Shown piece by piece: positions 13,381-25,217 of a stretch of DNA of 64,000 nt. The notes under the pieces were generated by a model. That model did no database searches. It saw only the letters and a program-made list of their open reading frames with translations, and was not told where the DNA came from. Position numbers and translations under genes: made by a program. Source of the stretch: Tolypeutes matacus (lineage: Eukaryota > Chordata > Mammalia > Cingulata > Chlamyphoridae); contig JAKSZT010053837.1 of the NCBI GenBank assembly GCA_026826555.1, forward strand, positions 512,770 through 576,769. Direction: 5' to 3'. Positions within the stretch are counted from its first letter, which is position 1. Each line of letters starts with the position of its first letter.

Positions 13381-14800
13381 CTTCCAAGGATGAGCCTCCC
13401 TGGCACCAAGGGATTATTACCAAGCACCAACTAGCAAAGCATTTGTGAAAAAACCTTGACCAAAAGGGGGAAATATTAAATACAAATGAGTTTATATAGC
13501 TAAGAGATTTCAAAGGGATTGTCTTTTGCTCTTGTAATTGTAACTTAGTCTACTGTTAAGGGTTGCCTAAGGGTTGCCACCTGAGAGCCTCCTTGTTGCT
13601 CAGATGTGGTCTCTCTCTAAGCCAAACTCAGCATATGATTGCATTACCTTCCCCCCAACGTGGGACATGACTCCTGGGGATGAGCCTCCCTGGAAATGAG
13701 GGATTAATACCAAGTGCCAACTGGCAACACGATTGGGAAAAGACCTTGAATAAAAAGGGGAAAAGGTAAAGAGAAATGAGTTCAAAGAGAGTCGGGAGGT
13801 CATACCAGAGGTAATGCTTATGCACACCTCAGTAGGATCTCATAGAACAGCAAAGTGGATATCACCTCACACAGAGGGACTCCTGAGGGCTCTGGAGACA
13901 CCCAGGTCCCATATAAAGGGGGATAGCCCCAGAGATTGATTCCTTATTAGTGGGCTCTACTTTGGAATCTGTGCTTCTGAGAGTGACAGAGTTGGACTCA
14001 AATAAGTCCTCCCTGCACATGGTCCAACAGTCCCTTCTATTCAAACCTATATGTGATACTGGAGTTTTTAGGTATACTTCCAGAGACTGGAGCCTCCGGC
14101 CTACCTATGCGCCAGGTGTGTGTGGAATCTCGGTGGAGCTGCAACTCCTACCGTACAGCTCAATGGACTCATCCAAGTCACCTGGTGAGGAGACAACGAT
14201 GGGCAACAGCCATCCCAGGGAATGGAGAGGGCCTGCAGCTGCAGGCAGGATCATCCCTTCCACCGTATCCATGGGATATAAGCTCTCTTTCACGGAGGTG
14301 GAGTGGACATCACCTTCCCAGTCCCCTCAGGATTGGGGGAAGAGCTATGGACTAGAGTGGACTTGATGGTATTCTGTTGTAGACATATTGTGATTCAAGC
14401 AATGGAAGAAATTATAACAGTGAGGTGGAGCCGGTGGCCACTGGACGCTTTTGGGGCAGGGAGGGGATGTGCAGTTGAAATACAGGGGCTTTTTCGGGAC
14501 TTGGAGGTTGTCCTGAGTGGCTTTGCGGTGACAGATGTAGACCACTTTACATCAGCATATACCATGCAGAACTGTGTGGGAGAGAGTGTGGTCTACGATG
14601 AGAACTGTGGTCTATGCTTGGTGACAAGGCCCCAGGATGTGTATATCCATTACGGGTGATGTGCCACACTGATGAAGGATGTTTGTGTGGGATGTTGTGG
14701 GAGGTGTGGGAGGTGGGGAACATGGGAATCCCTGTAATTTCTGTGTAATATCTAGGTAATCTAAGCACCTTTTAAATATATATATATATATATATATAAA
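13381..14800 (+). repeat. family X copy 1 (poly(A)-type interspersed repeat)
   Basis: This element shares long stretches with 14,925-15,895 and, in reverse, with 43,538-45,092. Its right end ('gtgccacactgatgaagg', then 'gggaatccctgtaatttc') resembles L1 3' termini and runs into an A/T tail. The left part contains a partial internal duplication: about 13,385-13,500 resembles 13,675-13,795 (both have 'gatgagcctccctgg' and 'ccttga..aaaaggggaaa'). The 138-codon open frame at 13,950-14,366 is not kept open in the other copies, so I treat it as non-coding. Confidence 0.7.
14779..14800 (+). repeat. (TA)n microsatellite
   Basis: A run of about ten TA units lies at the 3' tail of the first family X copy, followed by more AT-rich sequence to about 14,890. 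Confidence 0.9.
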
Positions 14801-14924
14801 ATAACATTTATATAAGCAAATGCACATATATGCATATATATTTATATATCATTTTACAAATATTGGTATGTATTGTGAAAATTTTGATTTTTACCCATAA
14901 AAAAATAAAAAATAAAAACAAAGG

Positions 14925-15895
14925 GATTGGGAGGTCATTCTAGAGATTCTGCTTATGCACATCTCAGGAGGATCTCACTGACTGCTGCAAGCAGGGGGCT
15001 TCCTGAGGGCTCTAGAACATCTGGACACTATAGGCAGGGCAGACAACCCCAGGAATTCGGCACCCTGTCAGAGGGCCTTACTTTGGAATATATGATTACC
15101 TATCCCCCCAATATATTGGAGTTGGACTCATTTATAATTTCCTACTCATGATTCCTCTGCCCCTTTATTTGAATCTATAATTAGCACATTAAATACATGT
15201 CCCAGAGACTTAAATCTTCCAACTGTTAATATGCCGGTTGAGTCCTGAATCTCAGCAGAGTTGCAATCAACACTTACTCTCCAGTTCATCAGACTCCACC
15301 ACACAACTAACAATAGGATGATGATGGACAGCATCCATCCCAAAAAGCAGAGAGTATCTACAACTAGCAAGCAAGACAGTTCCATCCTTCTGCCCCATGG
15401 GATCTAAGCCCCCTCTCAATCAGAAGCAGAGTGGACACCACCATCCCCAAATCCTCAAGATTGAGGAATGAACAAACAAAAGGGGGAACGCAACTATGAA
15501 CTAAAGTAGACTTATTATTATTCTAGCAATGGAAGATCTTGTATCATTGATATAAAGACAGCGGTCACCAGAGTTTCTAAGGGGAGGGAGAGGGAAGAAT
15601 AGGTATAATATGGGGCCTTTGAGCACATTGGAATTGTCCTGCATGACCTTGCAATGATGGATACGGGCAAGGCAGAGTGTAAAGTACAAGGAAGCTGTAG
15701 TCCGTGCTTAGTAGCAATGCTTCAATGTGTTCATCAGTTGTAACAAATGCACCACACTAATGAAAGATGCTGTTAATGTGGGAAAGTGTGGGAGGAGGAG
15801 GGGATGAGGTATGTGGGAATCCTCTATATTTTCAGTGTAACATTTATGCAATCTAAAGCTTCTTTAAAAATAAAAATAAAAACTAAAATTTAAAA
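14925..15895 (+). repeat. family X copy 2
   Basis: A second copy of the same repeat starts further downstream in the family sequence ('gggattgggaggtcattc') and ends with 'caccacactaatgaaagatg', a purine-rich stretch and an A-rich tail (15,865-15,902). It is split from copy 1 by AT-rich sequence. A different left end with the same right end is what 5'-truncated poly(A) retroelements show. From 15,223 onward this copy appears again after the assembly gap. Confidence 0.75.
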
Positions 15896-15899
15896 AAAA

Positions 15900-16090
15900 A
15901 AACTATGAATAACTGCTCACAAATTTTACGATAACTTAGATGAACTGGACCAATTTCTTGAAAGACACAAACTACCAAAACCCATGTAAGGAGAAATAGA
16001 TCATAGAATAGGCCTATGTCTTTAAATATATTAAATCAAAAATTAATAGCCTTCCAAAAAAAGAAAGCACCAATTCTTCTTCTTTAGCCT
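15900..16090 (+). mobile_element. L1 ORF2 fragment, continuation
   Basis: Sense-strand L1 ORF2 text ('gatgaactggaccaatttct', then 'gacacaaactaccaaaacc') continues the element that stops at about 13,380, so the family X copies appear to be inserted within it. The sequence then switches to antisense L1 at about 16,080. Confidence 0.7.
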
Positions 16091-17350
16091 GTTGATATGA
16101 TGGATTACATTAATTGCTTTTTGAATGCTAACCAGCCTTGCACACCTGAAGTAAATTCCACATGGTCATGCTCTATAATTCTTTTTTATACATTATAGTA
16201 TTTGGTTTGCTAATATTTTGTTGAGGATTTCTGTATCTCTGTTCATTAGAGCGATTGTTCTGTAGTTTTCCTTTCTTGTAATGTCTTTGTCTGATTTGGT
16301 ATTAGGGTAATGCTAGCCTCATAGGATGAGTTAAGAACTGCTATGAGTTAGGATGTGTTCTTTCTGCTTCTATTTTTCTGAAAGAGTCTATGAAAATTTG
16401 GTATCATTCTTCCTTAAATGTTTGGTAGCTTTCACCAGTGAAATCATCTGGGCCTGGTGCTTTCCATTTTATTTATCTTTTCAAAGAACCATACTTTGGT
16501 TTTCTTGATTTTTGCTAATAATTTCCAGTTTTCAATTTAACTGATTTCGGCTCTTTTATTTATTTTTTTTTCCTTCTGGATTTAATTTGCTCTTCTTTTG
16601 TGAGTTTCCTGAGGTGGAAGCCTAGATAATTGATTTTATATCTTTTTTCTTTTCTAATATAGGCATTCAGTGCTATAAATTTCCCCCTAGTACTGCCCTG
16701 CTGCATCCCACAAATTTTGATAAGTTGTATTTTCATTTTAATTTAGTTCAAAATATTTTTTTTTTATTTTGAGATTTCTTCAATCTTCAAATTTTATTTT
16801 TAAAATTTTCTGCTGTCTTTTTGCTATTGATTTTTAGTTTAATTCCATTGTGGTCTGAGAGTATATTTTTGTACAATTTCTATTCTATTAAAATTAATTA
16901 AGGACTGTTTTATGGCCCAGGATGTGGTCTATCTTGGTGAATGAACCGTGTGAGCTTGAAAAGAATATGTATTCTGTAGTGGTTGGATGAAGTATTCTAT
17001 AAATGTCAATCAGACCCAGTTGGTTGACCATGCTGCTCAGCTATGATATCCTTACTGATTTTCTGCCTGCTGGATCTGTCAATTACCAGTGGAGGATTGT
17101 TGGAGTCTCTAGCTTTAATGGTGGATTTGTCTATATCTCCTTGCAGTTTTATCGGTTTTTTGCCTTAAGTACCTTGATGCTCTGTTGTTAGAATATATAC
17201 TTTAAGGACTGTTATACCTTCTTGGAGAATTGATCCCTTTATCATTATATAATACCTCTCTTTATCTCTGGTAATTTTCCTTGTTCTGAAATCTGCTTTG
17301 TCTGAATTAACATACCTATTCCAGCTCTCTTTCTATCCCTGTTTGCATGG
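16080..17350 (-). mobile_element. antisense L1 ORF2 fragment (cut by the gap)
   Basis: The plus strand reads as the reverse complement of L1 ORF2, from the reverse-transcriptase region ('ttgatatgatggattacatt', 'gtctttgtctgatttggtat', 'cctcataggatgagtta') towards the endonuclease. It stops at the N-run at 17,350. The same element is complete in the right-hand contig. Confidence 0.85.
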
Positions 17351-17750
17351 NNNNNNNNNNNNNNNNNNNNNNNNNNNNNNNNNNNNNNNNNNNNNNNNNN
17401 NNNNNNNNNNNNNNNNNNNNNNNNNNNNNNNNNNNNNNNNNNNNNNNNNNNNNNNNNNNNNNNNNNNNNNNNNNNNNNNNNNNNNNNNNNNNNNNNNNNN
17501 NNNNNNNNNNNNNNNNNNNNNNNNNNNNNNNNNNNNNNNNNNNNNNNNNNNNNNNNNNNNNNNNNNNNNNNNNNNNNNNNNNNNNNNNNNNNNNNNNNNN
17601 NNNNNNNNNNNNNNNNNNNNNNNNNNNNNNNNNNNNNNNNNNNNNNNNNNNNNNNNNNNNNNNNNNNNNNNNNNNNNNNNNNNNNNNNNNNNNNNNNNNN
17701 NNNNNNNNNNNNNNNNNNNNNNNNNNNNNNNNNNNNNNNNNNNNNNNNNN
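17351..17750. other. assembly gap of 400 N
   Basis: Exactly 400 N characters. Both flanks carry the same 2.13 kb sequence, so the true gap is probably negative (an overlap) and no sequence may be missing. Confidence 0.99.
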
Positions 17751-19877
17751 CTGTTAATATGCCGGTTGAGTCCTGAATCTCAGCAGAGTTGCAATCAACA
17801 CTTACTCTCCAGTTCATCAGACTCCACCACACAACTAACAATAGGATGATGATGGACAGCATCCATCCCAAAAAGCAGAGAGTATCTACAACTAGCAAGC
17901 AAGACAGTTCCATCCTTCTGCCCCATGGGATCTAAGCCCCCTCTCAATCAGAAGCAGAGTGGACACCACCATCCCCAAATCCTCAAGATTGAGGAATGAA
18001 CAAACAAAAGGGGGAACACAACTATGAACTAAAGTAGACTTATTATTATTCTAGCAATGGAAGATCTTGTATCATTGATATAAAGACAGCGGTCACCAGA
18101 GTTTCTAAGGGGAGGGAGAGGGAAGAATAGGTATAATATGGGGCCTTTGAGCACATTGGAATTGTCCTGCATGACCTTGCAATGATGGATACGGGCAAGG
18201 CAGAGTGTAAAGTACAAGGAAGCTGTAGTCCGTGCTTAGTAGCAATGCTTCAATGTGTTCATCAGTTGTAACAAATGCACCACACTAATGAAAGATGCTG
18301 TTAATGTGGGAAAGTGTGGGAGGAGGAGGGGATGAGGTATGTGGGAATCCTCTATATTTTCAGTGTAACATTTATGCAATCTAAAGCTTCTTTAAAAATA
18401 AAAATAAAAACTAAAATTTAAAAAAAAAACTATGAATAACTGCTCACAAATTTTACGATAACTTAGATGAACTGGACCAATTTCTTGAAAGACACAAACT
18501 ACCAAAACCCATGTAAGGAGAAATAGATCATAGAATAGGCCTATGTCTTTAAATATATTAAATCAAAAATTAATAGCCTTCCAAAAAAAGAAAGCACCAA
18601 TTCTTCTTCTTTAGCCTGTTGATATGATGGATTACATTAATTGCTTTTTGAATGCTAACCAGCCTTGCACACCTGAAGTAAATCCCACATGGTCATGCTC
18701 TATAATTCTTTTTTATACATTATAGTATTTGGTTTGCTAATATTTTGTTGAGGATTTCTGTATCTCTGTTCATTAGAGCGATTGTTCTGTAGTTTTCCTT
18801 TCTTGTAATGTCTTTGTCTGATTTGGTATTAGGGTAATGCTAGCCTCATAGGATGAGTTAAGAACTGCTATGAGTTAGGATGTGTTCTTTCTGCTTCTAT
18901 TTTTCTGAAAGAGTCTATGAAAATTTGGTATCATTCTTCCTTAAATGTTTGGTAGCTTTCACCAGTGAAATCATCTGGGCCTGGTGCTTTCCATTTTATT
19001 TATCTTTTCAAAGAACCATACTTTGGTTTTCTTGATTTTTGCTAATAATTTCCAGTTTTCAATTTAACTGATTTCGGCTCTTTTATTTATTTTTTTTTCC
19101 TTCTGGATTTAATTTGCTCTTCTTTTGTGAGTTTCCTGAGGTGGAAGCCTAGATAATTGATTTTATATCTTTTTTCTTTTCTAATATAGGCATTCAGTGC
19201 TATAAATTTCCCCCTAGTACTGCCCTGCTGCATCCCACAAATTTTGATAAGTTGTATTTTCATTTTAATTTAGTTCAAAATATTTTTTTTTTATTTTGAG
19301 ATTTCTTCAATCTTCAAATTTTATTTTTAAAATTTTCTGCTGTCTTTTTGCTATTGATTTTTAGTTTAATTCCATTGTGGTCTGAGAGTATATTTTTGTA
19401 CAATTTCTATTCTATTAAAATTAATTAAGGACTGTTCTATGGCCCAGGATGTGGTCTATCTTGGTGAATGAACCGTGTGAGCTTGAAAAGAATATGTATT
19501 CTGTAGTGGTTGGATGAAGTATTCTATAAATGTCAATCAGACCCAGTTGGTTGACCATGCTGCTCAGCTATGATATCCTTACTGATTTTCTGCCTGCTGG
19601 ATCTGTCAATTACCAGTGGAGGATTGTTGGAGTCTCTAGCTTTAATGGTGGATTTGTCTATATCTCCTTGCAGTTTTATCGGTTTTTCGCCTTAAGTACC
19701 TTGATGCTCTGTTGTTAGAATATATACTTTAAGGACTGTTATACCTTCTTGGAGAATTGATCCCTTTATCATTATATAATACCTCTCTTTATCTCTGGTA
19801 ATTTTCCTTGTTCTGAAATCTGCTTTGTCTGAATTAACATACCTATTCCAGCTCTCTTTCTATCCCTGTTTGCATGG
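17751..19877 (+). repeat. right copy of the 2.13 kb near-identical duplication
   Basis: This starts at the first base after the gap with the sequence found at 15,223 and follows it to 19,877, the counterpart of 17,350. It therefore repeats the second half of family X copy 2, the short sense L1 piece and the antisense L1. About four mismatches and one indel in 2.13 kb is the level expected between haplotypes. Confidence 0.95.
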
Positions 19878-20345
19878 AATATTTTTCTTCATTTCTTACT
19901 TTTAATCTATCTGTATCTTTATATTTAATGTGGATTCTTATAGACAACATATATTTGCCTTTTGTGTTTTATGAGCTCTTACAGTCTCTGTCTTTTAATT
20001 GGTGTTTCTGGATCTTTCACATTTAAACTTATTAATACAGTTAGATTAAGATTTTAATGGTTTTCTTTTCTTTTCTTTTTTTCTTTTTTAGTATTCCTTT
20101 TTTTTTTTTTTTTTTTTTTTGCCTTCTCTGGTTTTACTTGATCATTTTATATGATTCAATTTTCTCTCCTCTCTCAGCATATCTATTATACATCTTTTGT
20201 AAATTATTTTAGTGGTTGTCCTAGTTTGGCAATATAAACTTACAATTAATCTAAATCCACTTTCAAACAACACTGTAGCACTTAATGGATAGTACAGAGA
20301 CCTTTTGGACATTTTATGCTTCATTGGTCCAATTTTTCTGAGTCT
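18605..20345 (-). mobile_element. antisense L1 ORF2 fragment (right-hand contig)
   Basis: This is the same antisense L1 as before the gap, but it continues past 19,877 through 'aatgtggattcttatagacaac' and 'ttggtgtttctggatctttc' to about 20,050. T-rich sequence and a 22-base T-run (20,099-20,120) follow, then more antisense-like text to about 20,345. No intact frame is present. Confidence 0.8.
20099..20120 (+). repeat. poly(T) run
   Basis: A 22-base T-run follows TTTTC-rich sequence, within or at the edge of the antisense L1. Confidence 0.9.
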
Positions 20346-21680
20346 TTTGTTGGCCTGTAATTGTCAGACAAGTAATATTTAAAATATTTTGGAAAGCATT
20401 TATCCTGCACAATTAAAATGAAAGAGTATGTAGATACAGGTACCATGAAAATACACTTAAGAGAGAATAGACTGCAAATGGTTTGATAATTAGAAGATTT
20501 GAGGATGTCATTTGATATGATAGATTTGAAATAAGGGAACTAAAAATTTGATGAGGTAGGAGGTTATATAACATTGTATATTTTCAGAAAAGTATTGCAG
20601 GATGATGAAAAGTTTTGCATGATGAAGAATTTAATAAAGATTTATACAAGAAAGAGACTAAAATAAAGGGTCATAATAGGAAGAGACTTGTAGCTGTAAA
20701 ATCTATTATTTGGATGACAAAATTCTCCACAATAATAGGTGAGTATAATGGGAAAAATTTGTATTTTTTTTCCTATTTTGTACATTTCAGTTCTTAGCTT
20801 GGAAATTTTTTATCTAAGTGTCTACCTTTTGTTTGTTTTAGAATCTTTAAATCAGTTTGGAGTGTTGCGTTAGTTTTATTCTGTTTCCTCACTGGTTTGG
20901 GGGGGTAATTTTTGTCATGTAAATGTTTTGATTCCCATTTTCTGTGTTCTTCTTATTCATCTTTCCTATTTCATCTATTTCCAATTTCATCTTCCTTTGG
21001 TTGATGAGAAATGCTTCTTGTGGACAGGGATGGTCACAGGGGTACTTTGTCAAGAGTGCTCTCTACTGTCAAGATAGTGCAATGCAGCTTCTTAAATGAA
21101 TGGACTTGGGGGAAAGGGGAGAAATTTGTTTTGTAGTGTTTTTTTAATGTTATTTTGTTTAGCAGTATCCTAACATCCACCCCCACCTCACCCTGCCCCA
21201 CAAACATATGCACATACATTTGCTTCTTTTCTATTTACTGCACAGGTGTCCAAATGTGCTTATGCCTTCCTTTTTTACCCTCTTCTCCCCAGAACTGTTA
21301 CTTTTCCAAGACAGCCTACGGGAGACCAACTCACACTTGTAAATCCATTCCCTCTATGTACTGGGACTCCTTTTCAGGATTTTCACACTTAATGTTATCT
21401 TCCTCTTTCTGGGGGAAGTCCTGGTTTATCCAGGACTGCTAGGAATCCATGAAATGCTAGTGGTAGGATCTAGAAATAACTTCAGTAGAAATTGGTTGTT
21501 ATTTTTCTACTTACAGGTAATTTGAACTTTTAGTGTTCTCTGTTTTCTATTGATGCTAAAGGCATGGGTTTGTGTGTTTTTATTTTTTCATGTGATCTAT
21601 ATACTTTTTTAAGGATTTGCTAGGAGATTTGAATTTAGGCAACTGCCATTACCTCCTTTCAATCTAGTTGAGATGAAAAC
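20346..21680. other. intergenic DNA, nothing recognised
   Basis: AT-rich unique-looking sequence. No gene, conserved domain or clear repeat is visible. Confidence 0.4.
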
Positions 21681-22103
21681 TGTCAAAAGACAAATCAGAC
21701 TCAAGTTTGCAGACTACGGTGCTTTATTCGAGACACCAAAGTTTTGCTGCATCAAAGGAAGCCAGATCATTTGCAATAACAGAAGTAGCTTTGGGGTTCT
21801 TAGGATGGCAATCAAGTTTTATAGACATAAAAAGGAAGTTAGCTTGGCACCTACTGATTGGACCAACGGTTTGTCCATCCTGTAGGGGATGGTTTAGGGC
21901 AGGCAGGCTTTTAATTTTGTACTGGGTCAAACATAATGAACTAGGGGCATGATTGCCTAACTGGGTCAGTGCCTGGTGGGGATTTCAAACGTTAAAAGAT
22001 AAAGAGGAAACTCAAGAGGTACTGCAAAGAGGAAGTAGGGCACAGGTGTTTCGGCTGAGAAGTCCCCAAGGGCTTTCTCTATAGCAGAACGTAGGTTTCA
22101 ACA
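21681..22103 (-). mobile_element. solo LTR (ERV class I-like), antisense
   Basis: On the minus strand this block of about 420 bases starts TG (tgttgaaacc) and ends CA (cttttgaca). It has a TATA-like 'ctataaaac' near 21,815 and an AATAAA signal in 'gtctcgaataaagc' near 21,725, ordered as U3-R-U5. No matching internal sequence lies next to it and no convincing target-site duplication remains. It is an inferred old solo LTR. Confidence 0.6.
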
Positions 22104-23235
22104 GAATTCTTTGCTCTCTAACCATTTCTGATATTCTCTCTGCCTTGATTTTCCTTACTCTTAGCTTAAGTGTTATAAAAACAACAAAAGGGGCAGAATT
22201 GTATCAATATTTTGCATTTCACAGCCTGATTCACTTTGGTATATTCTTTTAAATCCTTATAACAGAAATTGTAGCCCTAACATTCTATCATGTATTTTCT
22301 AGATAAAGAGTAACTATGCTGACAGAAAGACATTTTTAGTAGCAAAGACAGAATTATAGTCATCCAAGAGAATGTCAAAATTTAAACTGGTTATCAAAGC
22401 AAAAAAGAAAGGATCATGGATCAGCCATTTGTGACTATTTTATTTAAACATGCAATCCCTTTGACATTGCAAAGCATCCTTCACTGCTTTATTTTTCTCA
22501 CTGCACTTATGATCATTTAGTACAAATATAATTTACTCATTCACTGTCTGTCTCCTTCCCAATATAATGGAAAATCTAAGGAGAGGTAGTTTTCTTTGTT
22601 TTTGTCCATTACTATTTCCTCAGATCCTAGAAGAATGCCTGGCATAAAGGAGATGCTCAATATTTATTGAATGAATGAATGAAAAATATGTTCTTGAAAA
22701 TTAATGTAAATATAATCTTCAATTTGGTTAAAGAATATATACCACATATAGCTCAGATGAAAAGACTGAATGAAAGCATGAGATAAAATAAAGTATATTA
22801 AGTACAATCTCAGGGCATTTCCAATTCAAATCGTGTCTTTATATCTCACATGCATCTCTGATTAACATCTAACTAACCTCCCATTAAAATGAATGTGGAG
22901 AAATTAGGAAAACTCAGAGGCCTAAACACTTAGGTGGACAGACATCTCATCTAAGAATGGTGAGTGGATTGCTAGAGAATATAAGTGGATTTCTGCTGTC
23001 CATAATACATTTCCCAAAATAAATGCTATTTTAGAAGGAAAAAATAAACATTAATAGATATCTTCAAAAAGTAGCTGTACAGATAGTATTATTAAACTTT
23101 ATAGTGAAAATGAGATTAAAAAGACATAGGTATAAAAGAAAAATAAACTATCTTTAAAACATTAAAGAAAACTTGGCCATTACTGGCTATAATGAACATT
23201 TTGCAAAATCAGAGAAAACACAAAACAAAATTTTG
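22104..23235. other. intergenic DNA with an L2 3' end
   Basis: No gene is seen. At about 22,610-22,690 the 'gaatgcctggcataaaggag' phrase and 'atttattgaatgaatgaatg' form the typical sense-strand 3' end of an L2 LINE. Confidence 0.6.
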
Positions 23236-23239
23236 GAGT

Positions 23240-24440
23240 CGTAGGGTAATTGGCTTTGCCCAAGGCGGGACTTCAGTTTCAATAAACACCCAGTACCCTG
23301 CCAGAAGTTGCCTCTACTGACAACTTCTTTTGAACCACCAAGAGTACCTGCATTGTTATGGAAACATAACAATGCTATCTGCTATTGGCAATTGTCAGGA
23401 AACTAAACCACCAGTGCACACCATTCCAAACAGGGAAGCACTTAAAATTTCCCAGCAAACCAAACTTGCATATAGCCTTAGCCACAGCAACACAAAAGTG
23501 AGAAATCCGACCAAATGGTGGGCTTGTTTTTGCCAACCCAGTTTTAGTACACCTACTAAAGTACCCCGTCTCAAGCTCCCCCATAAACCTTTTTTATTCA
23601 GATGAGCCTATTCTGCTAATCATAGATACCCAGCAACATCATCCAGAGGCTAATCTCATGCACATACATGATCAATGGTGTGCTGAGCTCATACCAATTT
23701 AGTTGACCCAGGTGCTGAATCTAAGGCAGATGACATGCAATCTCCTTTAACAATATCACTCTATGCTCCTGTTAACACCAGCTGGAATTGCACTAAGCTA
23801 CCCAAACTTTCCTTCATGGGAACACAGAGAAAAAAGGCAGCAGAGGGAGCCTGTGGGCCTGTAAGGAAATCAGATAAGTCCACCTATCACAAGTTCCTCT
23901 CCTCTGACCCTGGGCAATATTTCTTGCATTTGGGTTTGGCTCAATTTTCCAGGAGATTTTTTACTTAGCAGCAGAACCGCTCCCCCCGCCCCCCAACACT
24001 TACCCCCACAATCCATGCAAGTTGAAACTCTCCAGCACCACAACTAAGCTTTCCCAATAGTCCCCCTGGTATTAACCACCATAGGATCTCTAACTTGGGA
24101 GGCAGTAGGAACAACATGTTGCAAGACACCGCCCAATGATTAAAATCAACAGAGATAGCCATGTCCAAAAGAGTTATCCATGCAAATTAAACAAACAGCT
24201 AAAGTCTGGAATTCTGGGTCAGATCTCATGGTACTTTAGGACATATGGTGGCAGACAACTGCACAGCCCTAAAGTATTTATTGGCTGTTGAAAGAGGGGT
24301 CTGTGTGCTCACTACCACATCTTGGTGCATATGGGGAGGTAACACTTGCCACGTTTTGCAGATAATCAGGGATATGTACCAACAAGGACATAATGTCCCC
24401 CTATTGACCAAACTGACTGAACAAATATTATGCAACTGTG
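23240..24440 (+). pseudogene. endogenous retrovirus env remnant
   Basis: Broken frames across this block read as a retroviral envelope gene. Near 24,050-24,170 there is a hydrophobic stretch like the start of the transmembrane subunit. Near 24,245-24,340 a heptad-rich segment leads into a short cysteine-containing motif typical of gamma-type transmembrane subunits. Several stops and frameshifts interrupt it. No pol or gag is evident upstream. An L1 3' end truncates it on the right. Confidence 0.5.
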
Positions 24441-25010
24441 AAAAACTGGTACATGTGGTTGAACCTTGAAGACATCATGTTGAGTGAAATAAGCCAGCCA
24501 CAAAAGGACAAATATTGCTTCATCTCACCTATATGAAATAATTAGAATAACAAACTCATAGTCAGAAACTAGAATACAAATTACCAGGGGCAGGGGTGGG
24601 GCTAGGGAATGCAGAGTCAATGCTTAATTGGTGCAGAGTTTCTGTTTGGAGTGAAGGAAAAGTTTTGGTAATGGATGGTGGCAATGGTAACAGAACATTT
24701 TAAATGTAATTAACAACATTGAATTATTTATTTAAATGTGGTTAAAAGTTAAGTAAATTTTAGGTTGCATATATGTTACTAGAATAAAAATTAAAAAAAA
24801 AACAAACACATAGGACTGTACAACACAATGAACCTTACTGTAAACTGTAGACTATATTTAATAGTATAATTATAAAACTGTTTCCTTGATTGTAACAGAG
24901 GTACCACACTAATGCAAAGGGTTAATAATGGGGATATGGGAACGCTGTGTTTTCTGCATGACTTTTATGTAAACGTACAACTTCTCTAGTAAAGTTTAAA
25001 AATGAAATGG
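24441..25010 (+). mobile_element. L1 3' end fragment
   Basis: It begins with 'catgttgagtgaaataagcc' and runs through 'gaaggaaaagttttggtaat', an internal A-run (24,792-24,801), 'gtaccacactaatgcaa' and a final 'agtaaagtttaaaaatg'. This order matches L1 ORF2 end plus 3' UTR. It sits between the env remnant and the probable LTR, so it inserted into the retroviral locus. Confidence 0.75.
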
Positions 25011-25217
25011 AGGAAAAGTTTCTGTATTTGATCCGCTCTCCTGGCTTTTCCCCACCTAATGGACAGAATGGCCACTAATGGTCTTTGAAAGCCTAGTTTG
25101 TGCCCTTAAAGGATCCTAGGTTGTTAGAATGCTTTATTGCTTGCTCTAAACTCAGGCATTATGAAAAACCTGAGTTTTTCAACTCAAGATTATAAAACAG
25201 CACGGGAGGGGCCAAGG

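Larger units (their letters stand above)
15223..17350 (+). repeat. left copy of a 2.13 kb near-identical duplication abutting a gap
   Basis: This stretch matches 17,751-19,877 almost base for base. The differences I found are a one-base length change in the A-run at 15,892-15,902 and four substitutions: 15,490 G/A, 16,157 T/C, 16,910 T/C and 17,161 T/C. It ends exactly where the N-run starts. The most likely explanation is two contigs whose ends overlap and were scaffolded without merging. Confidence 0.95.

Noticed and set aside
13950..14659. Overlapping frames of 138 and 118 codons
   Set aside because: They lie inside family X and are not kept open in the other copies.
17245..17913. Long open frames spanning the gap on both strands
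   Set aside because: They consist mostly of N-derived X residues and are produced by the gap.
15223..19877. Recent real segmental duplication
   Set aside because: Possible in principle, but both copies stop exactly at the gap edges, which a biological event would not do.
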